A stretch of 64,000 nt of DNA from Spirochaetales bacterium (GTDB taxonomy: Bacteria; Spirochaetota; Spirochaetia; UBA9216), in NCBI GenBank assembly GCA_016342585.1, contig JAEINK010000006.1:1-64000 (forward strand), read 5' to 3'. Below are positions 52,426 through 61,958 of the stretch, piece by piece (within the stretch, counting starts at the first letter, position 1; the number at the start of each line of letters is the position of its first letter). The notes beneath the pieces were generated by a model. That model had not been told where the DNA came from. It made no database searches and saw only the letters and a program-made list of their open reading frames with translations. The translations under genes were made by a program, and so were the position numbers.

Positions 52426-52509
52426 TTGTCAAGAAAAAAGTTTCACTCCATTAAAAAAAAATCCCACAGAGTCTTTAAAAGATCTGCGGGATTACTAATA
52501 TAATTCTCT

Positions 52510-53535
52510 TTATTCTATAGCTTTTGCTTCACCCCGGGCAAGCTTTGATGAGTTTGAAGTTATATATGTCTGGATCAGGATAAATCCAAGAACCATCAAA
52601 CCTACCAGTATTTGAGCCCACCATTCCCGGAAAGAGGAAATATAGGCTGGAAGTTTGAAAATCAGTCCATATATAAGAACTCCAAAAAAGCTCCCGATTA
52701 CCCGCCCGGAACCACCTGTCAACAAAGTACCTCCAATTACAACGGCAGCAATTACATCAAGCTCAAGTCCAAGTGCATTATGGGGTTTTCCGGAAGCGAG
52801 GTGGATTGTAAAAACTATACCGCCCAGAGCACTCAGAAATCCGCTTAAAGTGTAGATCATAACCTGAGTCTTCTTAACCGGCAGTCCCATTAAAACAGCC
52901 GAGTTTTGGTTTCCACCGATAGCATAAACTGTCCTGCCGAATTTCGTATATTTTGAAATATAGATTCCTGCCAGTAATACTATAAAAAAGACCAGAACAT
53001 ACAGACTGAAATTTCCGGCACCTATTTTGATTCCTGTTTTCTTCATGAAAATAATAAAAGGATCTTCCATGATACTGATCGTTCCCTGGTGAATCATATA
53101 CGCAAGACCACGCATCAGAAACATGGCCACCAGTGTAACAAGAAAGGCAGGCAGTTCAAAAAAGGAGATGAGACAGCCTACCAGAAATCCCAGGGAGGCT
53201 CCGATAACAAGGCAGATAAGCATGGAGATCCAACAGGGAACCCCATAAGCCTCATTTAATTTGGCGATTAAAATAGTCGTAAACGCAACAACTGATCCGA
53301 CAGATAGATCGATCCCTCCTGAAATTATGACAAAAGTCATCCCTACCGCGATGATTCCAATATACGCATTGGCCTTAAAAATATTCACATAATTGTACAG
53401 GCTGAAAAAGCCGGGAAACGCCAGAGACGCTGCACTGTACATTACAAGAAAGATTGCAATGGTTGTTAGAATTGGGACATTGTTTACAGTTAGTCTGAAT
53501 CCTTTTATTCTGTACATCAACTTATTCGGCATCAC
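52510..53535 (-). CDS. yjfF: CUT2 sugar ABC transporter permease, YjfF-like
   Basis: The 341-aa membrane protein has about ten helices and the RbsC-type segments FVIISGGIDLSVGSVVAFT, VTLVAMFLMRGLAYM, YAIGGNQNSAVLMGLP and LELDVIAAVVIGGTLLTGG. It is the second permease of the operon and overlaps the first by 14 nt. The pairing of two permeases with a YtfQ-like binding protein is the pattern of the galactofuranose system YtfQRT-YjfF. Confidence 0.9.
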   Translation of the reverse strand: MMPNKLMYRIKGFRLTVNNVPILTTIAIFLVMYSAASLAFPGFFSLYNYVNIFKANAYIGIIAVGMTFVIISGGIDLSVGSVVAFTTILIAKLNEAYGVPCWISMLICLVIGASLGFLVGCLISFFELPAFLVTLVAMFLMRGLAYMIHQGTISIMEDPFIIFMKKTGIKIGAGNFSLYVLVFFIVLLAGIYISKYTKFGRTVYAIGGNQNSAVLMGLPVKKTQVMIYTLSGFLSALGGIVFTIHLASGKPHNALGLELDVIAAVVIGGTLLTGGSGRVIGSFFGVLIYGLIFKLPAYISSFREWWAQILVGLMVLGFILIQTYITSNSSKLARGEAKAIE

Positions 53536-54592
53536 TTAACCTCTGCTGTTTTTTTCCTGATTTCACCAGACTTCTTACTTTTTCTCTGAAAATTTCAGAC
53601 TGAATGAGAGCCACAAAGATAATTACCAATGCTTTGAAAACAAGGGAGTACTCGAACGGCCAGCGTTGAAAGTAAACTGTCGTTGTTAGACTCTGGATTA
53701 TGAGTGCCCCAACCAGAGATCCAGTGAGAGTAAATCGGCCTCCCCACATGGTTCCTCCAATTATTACAGCCGCTATTGCGTCGAGTTCAATCATGAAGCC
53801 TGTTGTATAGGGACTTGCACTTGATTCACCGGCTACATGTATCAGACCGGCAATCCCGGCACAGAATGCACAGAAGATATAGGTGAATACAGTAATGATG
53901 GTGGTTCGAATTCCAACATATCTGCTTGCTGCTCTATTTTCACCAATCGACTCGATGAAAATACCTATTGCCGTTCTTTTGGTAACTATCAAAGTAATCA
54001 CAAAAATGGTAGCTCCAATCCAGACCGGAACAGGAAGTCCGGCAAAAAACCCGGTCCCGAGTTTAGTAAAAGGTACCTCGTGATAAGTTGGGGTTTGACC
54101 TTGAACCATGAGAACAGCAAGACCTCTTGCCGAATACATCATGATCAAAGTGGCAATAATCGGCTGAACTTTGACAACCGCGACAAGTAGCCCATTGATT
54201 AAACCAAGAAGTAAAGCTATCAACAGGGGCAGTAAAATTATAAGTAAAAACGGAGACTGCGGATCGGCTACCGGAAGTCCTGCAAGGTACCCCGGCCGGA
54301 TGATCAAGGCTGCCATGGCTCCTGAAACAGCCATTACCGAACCTACCGACAGGTCGATACCGCCGGTGGCATATACAAGGGTCATCCCCACCGCAAGAAT
54401 ACAAACCCTGGCTCCATTGTTCAGGATATTTATCAGATTACCTCGAATCTTCCCGTCAGCATGAAGAGTAACTTCAAAGAATTCGGGAGAAATAATCAGA
54501 TTCAGCATTAATATGGCAAACAATCCTATAAGGGCCCAGAGGAACCTCTTGGTCAATGGATCTTCAATTTTAAGAAGCTTATTATTCATCAT
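53522..54592 (-). CDS. ytfT: CUT2 sugar ABC transporter permease, YtfT-like
   Basis: The 356-aa protein shows the RbsC-type helices with LVYATGGIDLSVGSVMAVSGA, VQPIIATLIMMYSARGLAVL, GENRAASRYVGIRT and GFMIELDAIAAVIIGGTMWGG. It lies 8 bp after the ATPase gene. Gene order binding protein, ATPase, two permeases is the E. coli ytf order. It probably forms the channel with YjfF. Confidence 0.9.
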   Translation of the reverse strand: MMNNKLLKIEDPLTKRFLWALIGLFAILMLNLIISPEFFEVTLHADGKIRGNLINILNNGARVCILAVGMTLVYATGGIDLSVGSVMAVSGAMAALIIRPGYLAGLPVADPQSPFLLIILLPLLIALLLGLINGLLVAVVKVQPIIATLIMMYSARGLAVLMVQGQTPTYHEVPFTKLGTGFFAGLPVPVWIGATIFVITLIVTKRTAIGIFIESIGENRAASRYVGIRTTIITVFTYIFCAFCAGIAGLIHVAGESSASPYTTGFMIELDAIAAVIIGGTMWGGRFTLTGSLVGALIIQSLTTTVYFQRWPFEYSLVFKALVIIFVALIQSEIFREKVRSLVKSGKKQQRLSDAE

Positions 54593-54600
54593 TATTATTC

Positions 54601-56100
54601 CTATGTCTCAGCTATTGTCTTCATAATAACCTGCTCATTTATATCCTTGCCAGTCAGTTCCTTAACAACATTCCGATCCCGCAGGACTGCAATCCGGGTT
54701 GCACAACGAACAACCTCTTCAAGCTCTGAAGAAATAAACAATATGGCCAAACCATCATCTTTAAGCTTTAAAATCAGCTTCTGGATCTCAACCTTGGCTC
54801 CAATATCTATCCCTCTTGTCGGTTCGTCAAGAATCAGGAGTTCAGGATTCGCCGCCAGCCATCGGGCAAGTATAACCTTCTGCTGGTTACCACCACTTAA
54901 ATTTTTCACACTCTGGTCAGTTCCAGGAGTGACGATATTCAAGGTTTCAATAAACTTTTCAGCAACTTCATTCCGTTGTTTTTTGCTGAGAAACCGGAAA
55001 ATGCCTCTCTTTGCCTGTAGTGCAAGAATTATATTTTCACGAACACTCAATTCAGGGATTATTCCAACAGCCTTTCTATCTTCCGGGCAAAATCCCATAC
55101 CATATTCAATGGCGTGTTTCGGTCCCCGAATTACAACAGGTTTTCCATGAATCTTCATTTTACCGGAATCCGGTTTTTCAACCCCATAAAAAAGCTGGGC
55201 AACCTCTGTCCTGCCGGAACCAAGGAGGCCAGCCAGGCCAAGCACCTCTCCTTTATAAATTGTCATATCAAACTCATTTATATATTCAGCCTTACTCGCC
55301 TTCTCTATAGATAAATATTCTTCTCCATGAACAGAATCTTTATGATGCCAGATATCAGTATCAAATTCACCCAATTCTTTTCCCAGCATACTGGATATCA
55401 GTTCAAGTCTGGTGATTTCCGCTGTCTTAAACACTCCAACTTTGGCTCCGTTTCTCAGGACAGTTATCCTGTCGGTTACTTCGAAAACCTGATCAAGGAA
55501 ATGGGTTACAAAAATGATACCCATACCCTGATTTTTTAATTTATTCATAACCTTGAAAAGCTGTGCTGCTTCCGCAGCATCTAAACTTGAAGTTGGCTCA
55601 TCAAGAATAAGAATATCAGCTGAAATATCCAGAGCACGGGCAATAGAAACCATTTGTTGAACCGCAACTGAGAAAGAACCTAAAGGCATAGTCACATCAA
55701 GATCCAATTCCAGGAGGGCTAATGCTTTTTGAGCCCGATCATTGAGGGTTTTCCAATCGATCGCATGAAACCCGTTTTTAAAAGGCTGTCTTCCAAGAAA
55801 CATATTTTCTGCCACGGACAGCATAGGTATCAGGTTTATTTCCTGATAGACCGTACTAATTCCATGCTTAACAGCCTCATTAGGTGATGTAAAATTTACA
55901 TCCGCACCATTGTAGACGATTTTACCGTCGTCCCTGGAAAAAAAACCGGTTATTACTTTTATCAGGGTCGACTTCCCTGCACCGTTCTCACCCATCAAGC
56001 CATGGATTTCACCTTTTTTTAAGTCGAAACTTATTGAAGTAAGAGCTTTCACTCCAGGAAAGCTCTTACTCAAATTAGTTACATTCAGGATTTCTCCCAT
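54601..56100 (-). CDS. ytfR: CUT2 sugar ABC transporter ATPase, YtfR-like
   Basis: The 499-aa protein (ATG 56100; a GTG at 56109 is an alternative) has two ABC domains. The first has GENGAGKST, SVAVQQMVSIARAL in place of LSGGQ, LILDEPTSSLD and VTHFLDQVF. The second has GLLGSGRTEVA, LSGGNQQKVILARWL and LLILDEPTRGIDIGA. It powers sugar import with the two permeases. It belongs to the operon controlled by the sigma-54 promoter at 57114-57130. Confidence 0.93.
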   Translation of the reverse strand: MGEILNVTNLSKSFPGVKALTSISFDLKKGEIHGLMGENGAGKSTLIKVITGFFSRDDGKIVYNGADVNFTSPNEAVKHGISTVYQEINLIPMLSVAENMFLGRQPFKNGFHAIDWKTLNDRAQKALALLELDLDVTMPLGSFSVAVQQMVSIARALDISADILILDEPTSSLDAAEAAQLFKVMNKLKNQGMGIIFVTHFLDQVFEVTDRITVLRNGAKVGVFKTAEITRLELISSMLGKELGEFDTDIWHHKDSVHGEEYLSIEKASKAEYINEFDMTIYKGEVLGLAGLLGSGRTEVAQLFYGVEKPDSGKMKIHGKPVVIRGPKHAIEYGMGFCPEDRKAVGIIPELSVRENIILALQAKRGIFRFLSKKQRNEVAEKFIETLNIVTPGTDQSVKNLSGGNQQKVILARWLAANPELLILDEPTRGIDIGAKVEIQKLILKLKDDGLAILFISSELEEVVRCATRIAVLRDRNVVKELTGKDINEQVIMKTIAET

Positions 56101-56129
56101 AATTTTCACTAATCCTTTAATTAAATTTA

Positions 56130-57077
56130 TTAGAATCCCATTGTTGGATGATCTTTGTAGTTATCCAGATCATAGAGACCATCAGGATTAATTATGTACT
56201 TATCAACTGGTTTTCCGTCGATTGTTTTCATAATAGCTTCAAAACCGAGGGGTCCAAGAAGAGGACTACACTCAACAGTAGCATTCATATCACCTCGCTC
56301 CATGGCCTCAAAGGCGGCCTTTATGGCATCTACGGAAATGATGAGCACATCATCACCAGGATCCATTCCTGCAGCTTTAAGAGCATCAATTGCTCCAAGT
56401 GCCATACCATCGTTGTGAGCATAAATAACATCAAACTTAACACCTGCTGCGAGCCAGGCTTCTACAACCTGACGGCCCTTATCCTGACTCCACTCTCCGG
56501 TTTTTGATTCCACAACCTCAATATCAGGAAATGACGCCATTACTTCCATAAATCCTTCACTTCTGAGAATCGCAGGATCTGCGGCAGGATCTCCAAAGAG
56601 TTCCGCAACCTTACCTTTTCCATTCAATTTTTCAGCTACCCAGTTACCGGCGACACGGCCTTCATATGCAAAATCTGAGGAGATCTGTGTTACCCAGAGT
56701 GATTCGGGAGCATCTACTCCGCGGTCCAGCATAACAACAGGTATTCCTGCATCTTTGGCTTCCTGAAGAACTTCATCCCAGCCGCTTCTGGTCTGAGGAG
56801 CTAAAAGGATTCCATCTACGCCCTGTGCAATAAAATCTCTTAAGGCAGCAATCTGCCCAGCCTGCTCGGTAACAGAAAGTTTCAATTCAATCCCAAGCCT
56901 CTCTGCTTCCTGCTGAACTGAATTGGTCTCTGTTGTTCTCCAGGGACTGTCTTCTTTTATCTGTGCGAATCCAACAGTCAGGCTTCCATCATCTTTCTGC
57001 CCACCGGCTGTAAGAGAAGGAACAAGCAGTAAAAGAGCTGCTGCCAAAACGATTAAAAATCCCATTTTTCTTTTCAT
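56130..57077 (-). CDS. ytfQ: YtfQ-like periplasmic sugar-binding protein
   Basis: I start at ATG 57077 (AAAGGAG upstream); the frame to 57137 runs over the sigma-54 promoter and is not used. The 315-aa protein has a signal ending LTAGGQKDDG and follows YtfQ closely: LTVGFAQIKEDSPWRTTETNS, DFIAQGVDGILLAPQTRSGW, VMLDRGVD, YAHNDGMALGAIDALKAAG. YtfQ binds galactofuranose and galactose, so this transporter probably takes up a galactose-type sugar. It is the first gene of the operon. Confidence 0.92.
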   Translation of the reverse strand: MKRKMGFLIVLAAALLLLVPSLTAGGQKDDGSLTVGFAQIKEDSPWRTTETNSVQQEAERLGIELKLSVTEQAGQIAALRDFIAQGVDGILLAPQTRSGWDEVLQEAKDAGIPVVMLDRGVDAPESLWVTQISSDFAYEGRVAGNWVAEKLNGKGKVAELFGDPAADPAILRSEGFMEVMASFPDIEVVESKTGEWSQDKGRQVVEAWLAAGVKFDVIYAHNDGMALGAIDALKAAGMDPGDDVLIISVDAIKAAFEAMERGDMNATVECSPLLGPLGFEAIMKTIDGKPVDKYIINPDGLYDLDNYKDHPTMGF

Positions 57078-57113
57078 AAAAACTCCTTTAAAAAATATTA
57101 TTGAATATATGAA

Positions 57114-57130
57114 AGCAAACAACATGCCAA
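57114..57130 (-). promoter_or_regulatory. Sigma-54 (-24/-12) promoter of ytfQ
   Basis: On the minus strand TTGGCAT-GTTGT-TTGCT reads TGGCAT-N5-TTGCT, one base off the consensus TGGCAC, with 10 bp between GG (57128-57127) and GC (57116-57115). Transcription should begin near 57103, about 26 bp before the ATG at 57077. Confidence 0.82.
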
Positions 57131-57246
57131 TGATCATTTTTTCAACAATAAAAAATTATTATTTTAACTAATTATATATTATATAAAGATATATATAATC
57201 AAAAAAAGTAAATTATAAGAAGCAGGAAGATTATACATGTTTAGAG

Positions 57247-57287
57247 TGTGTATATATTACACAATAGAAGCCATTTTACATGTGTAA
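57247..57287. promoter_or_regulatory. Candidate enhancer sites for the sigma-54 activator upstream of ytfQ
   Basis: Two inverted repeats: TGTGTA-TATAT-TACACA (57247-57263) and TTACA-TG-TGTAA (57276-57287). They lie about 115-160 bp upstream of the -24/-12 promoter and are separated from it by very AT-rich, bendable DNA. The arms are weaker than those before araF. Confidence 0.55.
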
Positions 57288-57321
57288 TTAGGAAACAGAA
57301 AACAGCAGAAAAAATTAACTC

Positions 57322-57350
57322 TTGACAGGTGACTCTTCTGAATGTAACTA
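57322..57350 (+). promoter_or_regulatory. Possible sigma-70 promoter of the second activator gene
   Basis: A perfect -35 TTGACA (57322-57327) is followed after 17 bp by a poor -10 TAACTA (or TGTAAC after 15 bp). The start would be within about 5-10 bases of the ATG at 57360, and no ribosome site fits in between, so the mRNA may be leaderless. Confidence 0.4.
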
Positions 57351-57359
57351 TTTCTATAC

Positions 57360-58649
57360 ATGCACGAAATAATACTTGTTATTGATGATAAAGAAAAACT
57401 CTGTAAGAGTCTCGGATTGAATTTCAGACAGTTAGGTTATAAATATAACTATTGCCTTAATGGAGAGTCGGCAAAAAATTTCATTAACCAGACAGAACCG
57501 GACATTGTGCTTCTTGACCAGGCGCTTGGCGACGAAGATGGTTTGGAAATTCTGATTCATATAAAGAGAAAGAGACCGACAGTCCCTGTTATCATGATCA
57601 CAGGTTACGGTTCTATCGACAATGCGGTTAAAGCTATAAAAATAGGGGCATCCGATTATATTCAGAAACCTCTGAATTTCGAAAAATTACATAAAATAGT
57701 TGAGTATAGTCTATTTAAAAAAGACAACAGAGAGAATCATTCTTCGAAAGGAATTATTACAAAAAGTATTCATATGAAGGAACTGCTTCAAAAAGCAGAA
57801 AAGCTGGCCCAGACGAATTTTCCGATTCTTATTATTGGCGAAAGTGGAACAGGAAAAGAACGGGTTGCCCATTATATACATGAAGCGTCAAAAAGATCTG
57901 CAATTGATATGAACTGCATTAACTGTGCAGCCTTCCCGGAGAACCTTCTGGATAATGAGCTTTTCGGGCATGAAAAGGGATCCTATACAGGTGCTGAATC
58001 ACAATTTCAAGGGATATTTGAGCGCTCAGATAAAAGCACATTATTTATGGATGAAATCGGCGACATGTCTCTTCAGACACAGGCAAAGATTTTAAGGACA
58101 TTACAGAACAATGAAATACGCCGTATCGGCGGCAAGGAAAATATCAGTATTGATGTACGGGTAATAGGTGCAACAAATAAAGACCTGACCGATATGATAA
58201 AAAACAAGCGGTTCCGGGAAGATCTGTATTACAGAATAAATACTGCTGTTATTAAGATTCCACCTTTAAGAGAAAGAAAAGAGGATATCATTCCCTTAGC
58301 AGATTTTTTCCTGAATGATGATTCTCCAGCCGTTAACAGAACACTTTCATCCGAAGTCGGTGATATCTTTATAAATTACAGTTGGCCTGGCAATGTGAGA
58401 GAAGTAAGGAATTCAATCCATTACGCAAGGGCAATGTCATCATCAAGCATCATTGAGATTTCGGATCTTCCCAATCAATTCAACAAACATTCCGAGGAGA
58501 CTTTTCAGGAGGGGTCTTTGGAGGATTATGAAAAAACCTTAATTATAAAAACCCTCAAGGATTCCGGAGATAATAAAAAAAGGGCCGCCGAGCTGCTGAA
58601 TATCAGCCGGAAAACACTTTACAACAAGCTGGAGAAGTATGGACTCTAA
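57360..58649 (+). CDS. NtrC-type sigma-54-dependent response regulator (ytf copy)
   Basis: The 429-aa protein has a receiver domain (Asp 53 in IVLLDQALGD, Lys in YIQKPLN). Its AAA+ domain has GESGTGKERV, the sigma-54 loop GSYTGA in place of GAFTGA, FMDEIGDMS and LRERKEDI. A Fis-type helix-turn-helix (AAELLNISRKTLYNKL) follows. The DNA-reading helix is almost the same as in the regulator at 36129-37448, so the two are close paralogues. It is divergent from ytfQ and overlaps the start of the second ABC-kinase by 11 nt. Confidence 0.95.
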   Translation: MHEIILVIDDKEKLCKSLGLNFRQLGYKYNYCLNGESAKNFINQTEPDIVLLDQALGDEDGLEILIHIKRKRPTVPVIMITGYGSIDNAVKAIKIGASDYIQKPLNFEKLHKIVEYSLFKKDNRENHSSKGIITKSIHMKELLQKAEKLAQTNFPILIIGESGTGKERVAHYIHEASKRSAIDMNCINCAAFPENLLDNELFGHEKGSYTGAESQFQGIFERSDKSTLFMDEIGDMSLQTQAKILRTLQNNEIRRIGGKENISIDVRVIGATNKDLTDMIKNKRFREDLYYRINTAVIKIPPLRERKEDIIPLADFFLNDDSPAVNRTLSSEVGDIFINYSWPGNVREVRNSIHYARAMSSSSIIEISDLPNQFNKHSEETFQEGSLEDYEKTLIIKTLKDSGDNKKRAAELLNISRKTLYNKLEKYGL

Positions 58650-60450
58650 AATAACAGAGACGCCACTGCTCGAACTTAGAAATGTAAGTTATATCCAAAA
58701 GCAGCAGACCATAGTTAAAGATATTAATCTTAAACTATATCCAGGGGAAATCCATGCATTTGTGGGCGACCGAGGTACCGGTAAATCGACACTTGGAAAA
58801 TTAATGGCCTTAATGGAGACACCGTCCACAGGAAATATTTTCTGGGAAGGCAAAGAAGTGTCTAATTTTAAATCATTTAAAACAACAGGTATACAGGTTG
58901 TTCATCAGGAAGGTGGTTTGATTGACTACTTTTGTGTGGCCGAAAACCTGTTCCTTCCGGAAAAAATATTCAAACCCTTTCCATTTACAAATAAACGAAA
59001 AATGGGATTAATGGCCGCAGACTTTTTTAAGAAATATGGATTTTCCTTGAACCCTGCAAGTCCTGTAAACAGTCTTAACCTATCCGAAAAAACAACTGTT
59101 ACACTTCTGAGGTCAATCTACAGAAAACCTAAACTCCTAATTATTGATGAAGCCCTGGAAAAACTGTCAGGAATGGACCATGATAAAATTCTTTGTCTTC
59201 TTCAAGAATTAGCAAGGCAGAAAGTAGCAATTGTCTGTATAAGTCACAGAATTGATGATATCTATAACCTTGCTGAAACAATTTCAGTAATAAGAGATGG
59301 ACGAATACTATTAACCGATGCAACAAAAAACATTGATCGTCTGAACCTGATAAAAATGTGTTACACCCAGGTAACACGGAATAAAAAAACTGAAGATATT
59401 AATAAAGAGTTTTATCAACTGCTTCGTTACAATGAGGCGATATTAAAGAACCTTCCTATCACCCTTATAGTTACCGATGATCAAAATAATATTAAAATGA
59501 TAAACGATCAGGGACAGGGATTTTTCAAACTTCAACCTGAGGAGTATTTAAATCAACCGATCTCGAAAATTATATCAGAACAGGAAACTCTAAAAGAGAT
59601 CAATAAACTTTTGGAACAAAACATTGAATCTATAATATTTAATCAGCAAATAGGTGAAGTCATTGTCAATATTAAAACCTATCCGATTTTTGATGGAACT
59701 TTTAGAATCGGAAGTATTATTATAATTGAAGATATTACAGAACAGGAAAAAATGCGTCAAAGACTTAACCTATCAGAGAACCTATCATCCCTGGGCCTTC
59801 TTGCAGCAGGAGTTGCTCATGAAATAAATAATCCCCTGGAGATCATCTACAACTATTTGAGTTTTTTACGGAGGAATTCCGAACACAATAAAGTAAGCGA
59901 AGCCATCGATCAGCTTGAAGAAGAGATAGATGGTATTAAAAATATTGTATCAGATCTTGTTTCATTCTCCGGAGACAAGGGACATGACTCGGACTATTTT
60001 GATGTTAATAATCTAATAGAACAAACACTTACTCTTTTGCGACCTGCCGCAAAAGAGCGGGGAATAAACTGCAGTTTTAAATCCTCAATTGATGAGATAT
60101 TTCTTCTTGCAAAAAAAACCGAAATCAGGCAGGTAATTCTCAATCTTATAAGAAACAGTTTTGAAGTGCTTGCTAAGGATGGACAATTAATAATCGAAAC
60201 AGATCAGACAGATAATAACATTATCATAAAAATTAAAGATAATGGTCCTGGAATTTTATCTCCCAATCCGGAACAGATATTTCTTCCGTTCTTTTCTACT
60301 AAAAAAAATGATAATAATAACAATCTTGGGTTGGGAATCCCCATGAGTTATGGAATAATCAGTAAATACAACGGGGAACTGACATTCCAAAACATCGCTG
60401 AAGGGGGATGCGAATTTACAATTACTCTCCCGCCAGGAAATTCTAAATAA
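58639..60450 (+). CDS. ABC-ATPase/PAS/histidine-kinase fusion protein (ytf copy)
   Basis: A 603-aa protein with no membrane segment, built like the one at 34330-36132. The ABC domain has Walker A GDRGTGKS (43-50), VVHQEGG as Q-loop, a degenerate signature LSEKT (148-152), Walker B LLIIDE (166-171) and an intact His in CISHR (203). A PAS-like part covers about 260-370. The kinase core has the H-box VAHEINNP (His 394), LIRNSFEV as N-box, KDNGPGIL, FLPFFSTK and LGLGIPM. The start is coupled to the activator gene (GGAG upstream). Compared with the ara copy, this one keeps the H-loop His, so some ATPase activity is more plausible. Function as transporter-state sensor is inferred. Confidence 0.93.
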   Translation: MDSKITETPLLELRNVSYIQKQQTIVKDINLKLYPGEIHAFVGDRGTGKSTLGKLMALMETPSTGNIFWEGKEVSNFKSFKTTGIQVVHQEGGLIDYFCVAENLFLPEKIFKPFPFTNKRKMGLMAADFFKKYGFSLNPASPVNSLNLSEKTTVTLLRSIYRKPKLLIIDEALEKLSGMDHDKILCLLQELARQKVAIVCISHRIDDIYNLAETISVIRDGRILLTDATKNIDRLNLIKMCYTQVTRNKKTEDINKEFYQLLRYNEAILKNLPITLIVTDDQNNIKMINDQGQGFFKLQPEEYLNQPISKIISEQETLKEINKLLEQNIESIIFNQQIGEVIVNIKTYPIFDGTFRIGSIIIIEDITEQEKMRQRLNLSENLSSLGLLAAGVAHEINNPLEIIYNYLSFLRRNSEHNKVSEAIDQLEEEIDGIKNIVSDLVSFSGDKGHDSDYFDVNNLIEQTLTLLRPAAKERGINCSFKSSIDEIFLLAKKTEIRQVILNLIRNSFEVLAKDGQLIIETDQTDNNIIIKIKDNGPGILSPNPEQIFLPFFSTKKNDNNNNLGLGIPMSYGIISKYNGELTFQNIAEGGCEFTITLPPGNSK

Positions 60451-60596
60451 ATTGATCTGGAATAATCCTGATTTTCTTTTCCCGCACCCAAGCCAGACTT
60501 TGGTTCCATGTCAGTCTAACTATAATCACATGTCGTTATTTAATTGATATGTTGTGAATTACAACCTTTCATGCTAACGTAATCCCGGAGGAATCA

Positions 60597-61859
60597 ATGA
60601 CTAAAATATTAACAAGCTGGATCAAATCCTTTGGATTTTCCGACTCTGTTTCGGGTTTAATATTAACCGCATCCCTCAGTCTTATCGCTCTCATCGTCGC
60701 TATAGCAGCAGACCAGATTACCAAGCGGGCCCTGATTACGATAATCTCATCCATTGTGAAAAAGACCAAAACCAAATGGGATGATATCCTTCTGGAAAAA
60801 CAGGTCCTCAACCGTTTAAGCCATATTGTCCCGGCCATTATAATCAACATCTTTCTCCCGATTATCTTCTCATCAAATCCCGATTTAACAGCATTCCTGC
60901 AGCACTGTACAATTGCCTATATAATCGCCATCGCCACCATGGTGATTCTCGCAGGCCTCGATGCGGCAAACGAGATATACCTGACTTTCAAATCTTCTAA
61001 AACAAGACCCATTAAAGGGTATATCCAGCTGATTCAGATTTTCACAACGATTGTCGGGGTCATCCTGGCTATAACCACCATCCTTCAGAAATCCCCTCTG
61101 GGGCTTCTCTCGGGAATAGGGGCCATGACGGCCGTCCTGCTTCTGGTCTTCCGGGATACCATCCTCGGTCTGGTTTCAAGTATTCAAATCGGCGCTAATG
61201 ATATGGTCAGGATCGGAGACTGGATAGAGATGCCAAAATATGGGGCCGATGGGGATGTTATCGATGTAACCCTGCAGTCGATCAAAGTCCAGAACTGGGA
61301 TAAGACCATCACCACCATCCCTATCTACACCCTGGTATCAGATTCGTTCAAAAACTGGCGGGGGATGCAGGATTCCGGGGGGAGGCGTATCAAAAGATCC
61401 ATTAATATTGATATGCGGAGTATCAAATTCTGTGATGAAAAGGATATTCAGAAATATACCCGGTTTATCCTTTTGAAGGATTATATAGAGCAAAAAGATA
61501 AAGAGATCGAGGCCTGGAATTCCGATCAAAAGATCGATACAACCGAACTGGTCAACGGTAGACGCATGACAAATATCGGCACATTCAGGGCATATATCTC
61601 GGCCTACCTGAAGAGCCAGCCGAATATCAGCCGTGACATGACCTTTCTGGTAAGACAGCTTCAACCCACAGCAGATGGTTTACCCATAGAGATTTATGTC
61701 TTCTCATGTGATCAGGTTTGGGCCAATTATGAGGCAATCCAGTCGGATATTTTCGATCACCTCCTGGCCTCCCTGCCCCTCTTTGATCTGGAAGTATTCC
61801 AGTCACCCAGCGGAGCAGATTTCAAGCGTATAGCAGCCTCATTAAATCGGGAATATTGA
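60597..61859 (+). CDS. ybdG: Mechanosensitive channel of the MscS family, YbdG-like
   Basis: The 420-aa protein has an N-terminal membrane part of about five helices and the MscS domain with the YbdG pattern: SPLGLLSGIGAMTAVLLLVFRDTILG as pore region, then NDMVRIGDWIEMPKYGADGDVI, TIPIYTLVSDSFKNWRGM and SGGRRIKRSI. YbdG-type channels open under mild osmotic downshock and protect the cell. The start ATG follows CCCGGAGGAATCA. It is a single gene with a promoter region of about 140 bp behind the ABC-kinase. Confidence 0.92.
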   Translation: MTKILTSWIKSFGFSDSVSGLILTASLSLIALIVAIAADQITKRALITIISSIVKKTKTKWDDILLEKQVLNRLSHIVPAIIINIFLPIIFSSNPDLTAFLQHCTIAYIIAIATMVILAGLDAANEIYLTFKSSKTRPIKGYIQLIQIFTTIVGVILAITTILQKSPLGLLSGIGAMTAVLLLVFRDTILGLVSSIQIGANDMVRIGDWIEMPKYGADGDVIDVTLQSIKVQNWDKTITTIPIYTLVSDSFKNWRGMQDSGGRRIKRSINIDMRSIKFCDEKDIQKYTRFILLKDYIEQKDKEIEAWNSDQKIDTTELVNGRRMTNIGTFRAYISAYLKSQPNISRDMTFLVRQLQPTADGLPIEIYVFSCDQVWANYEAIQSDIFDHLLASLPLFDLEVFQSPSGADFKRIAASLNREY

Positions 61860-61958
61860 GAGAACAGAAGAGATTAGTATTTGAATTATTTTATAGAAAA
61901 TGATAATATCCGGCAATCACCAAAATAAGTACAGAGATTAATATATCGGCGGTTCAGC

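Noticed and set aside
60451..60596. Possible regulatory RNA before ybdG
   Set aside because: No strong hairpin, terminator or conserved motif seen; it looks like a plain promoter region.
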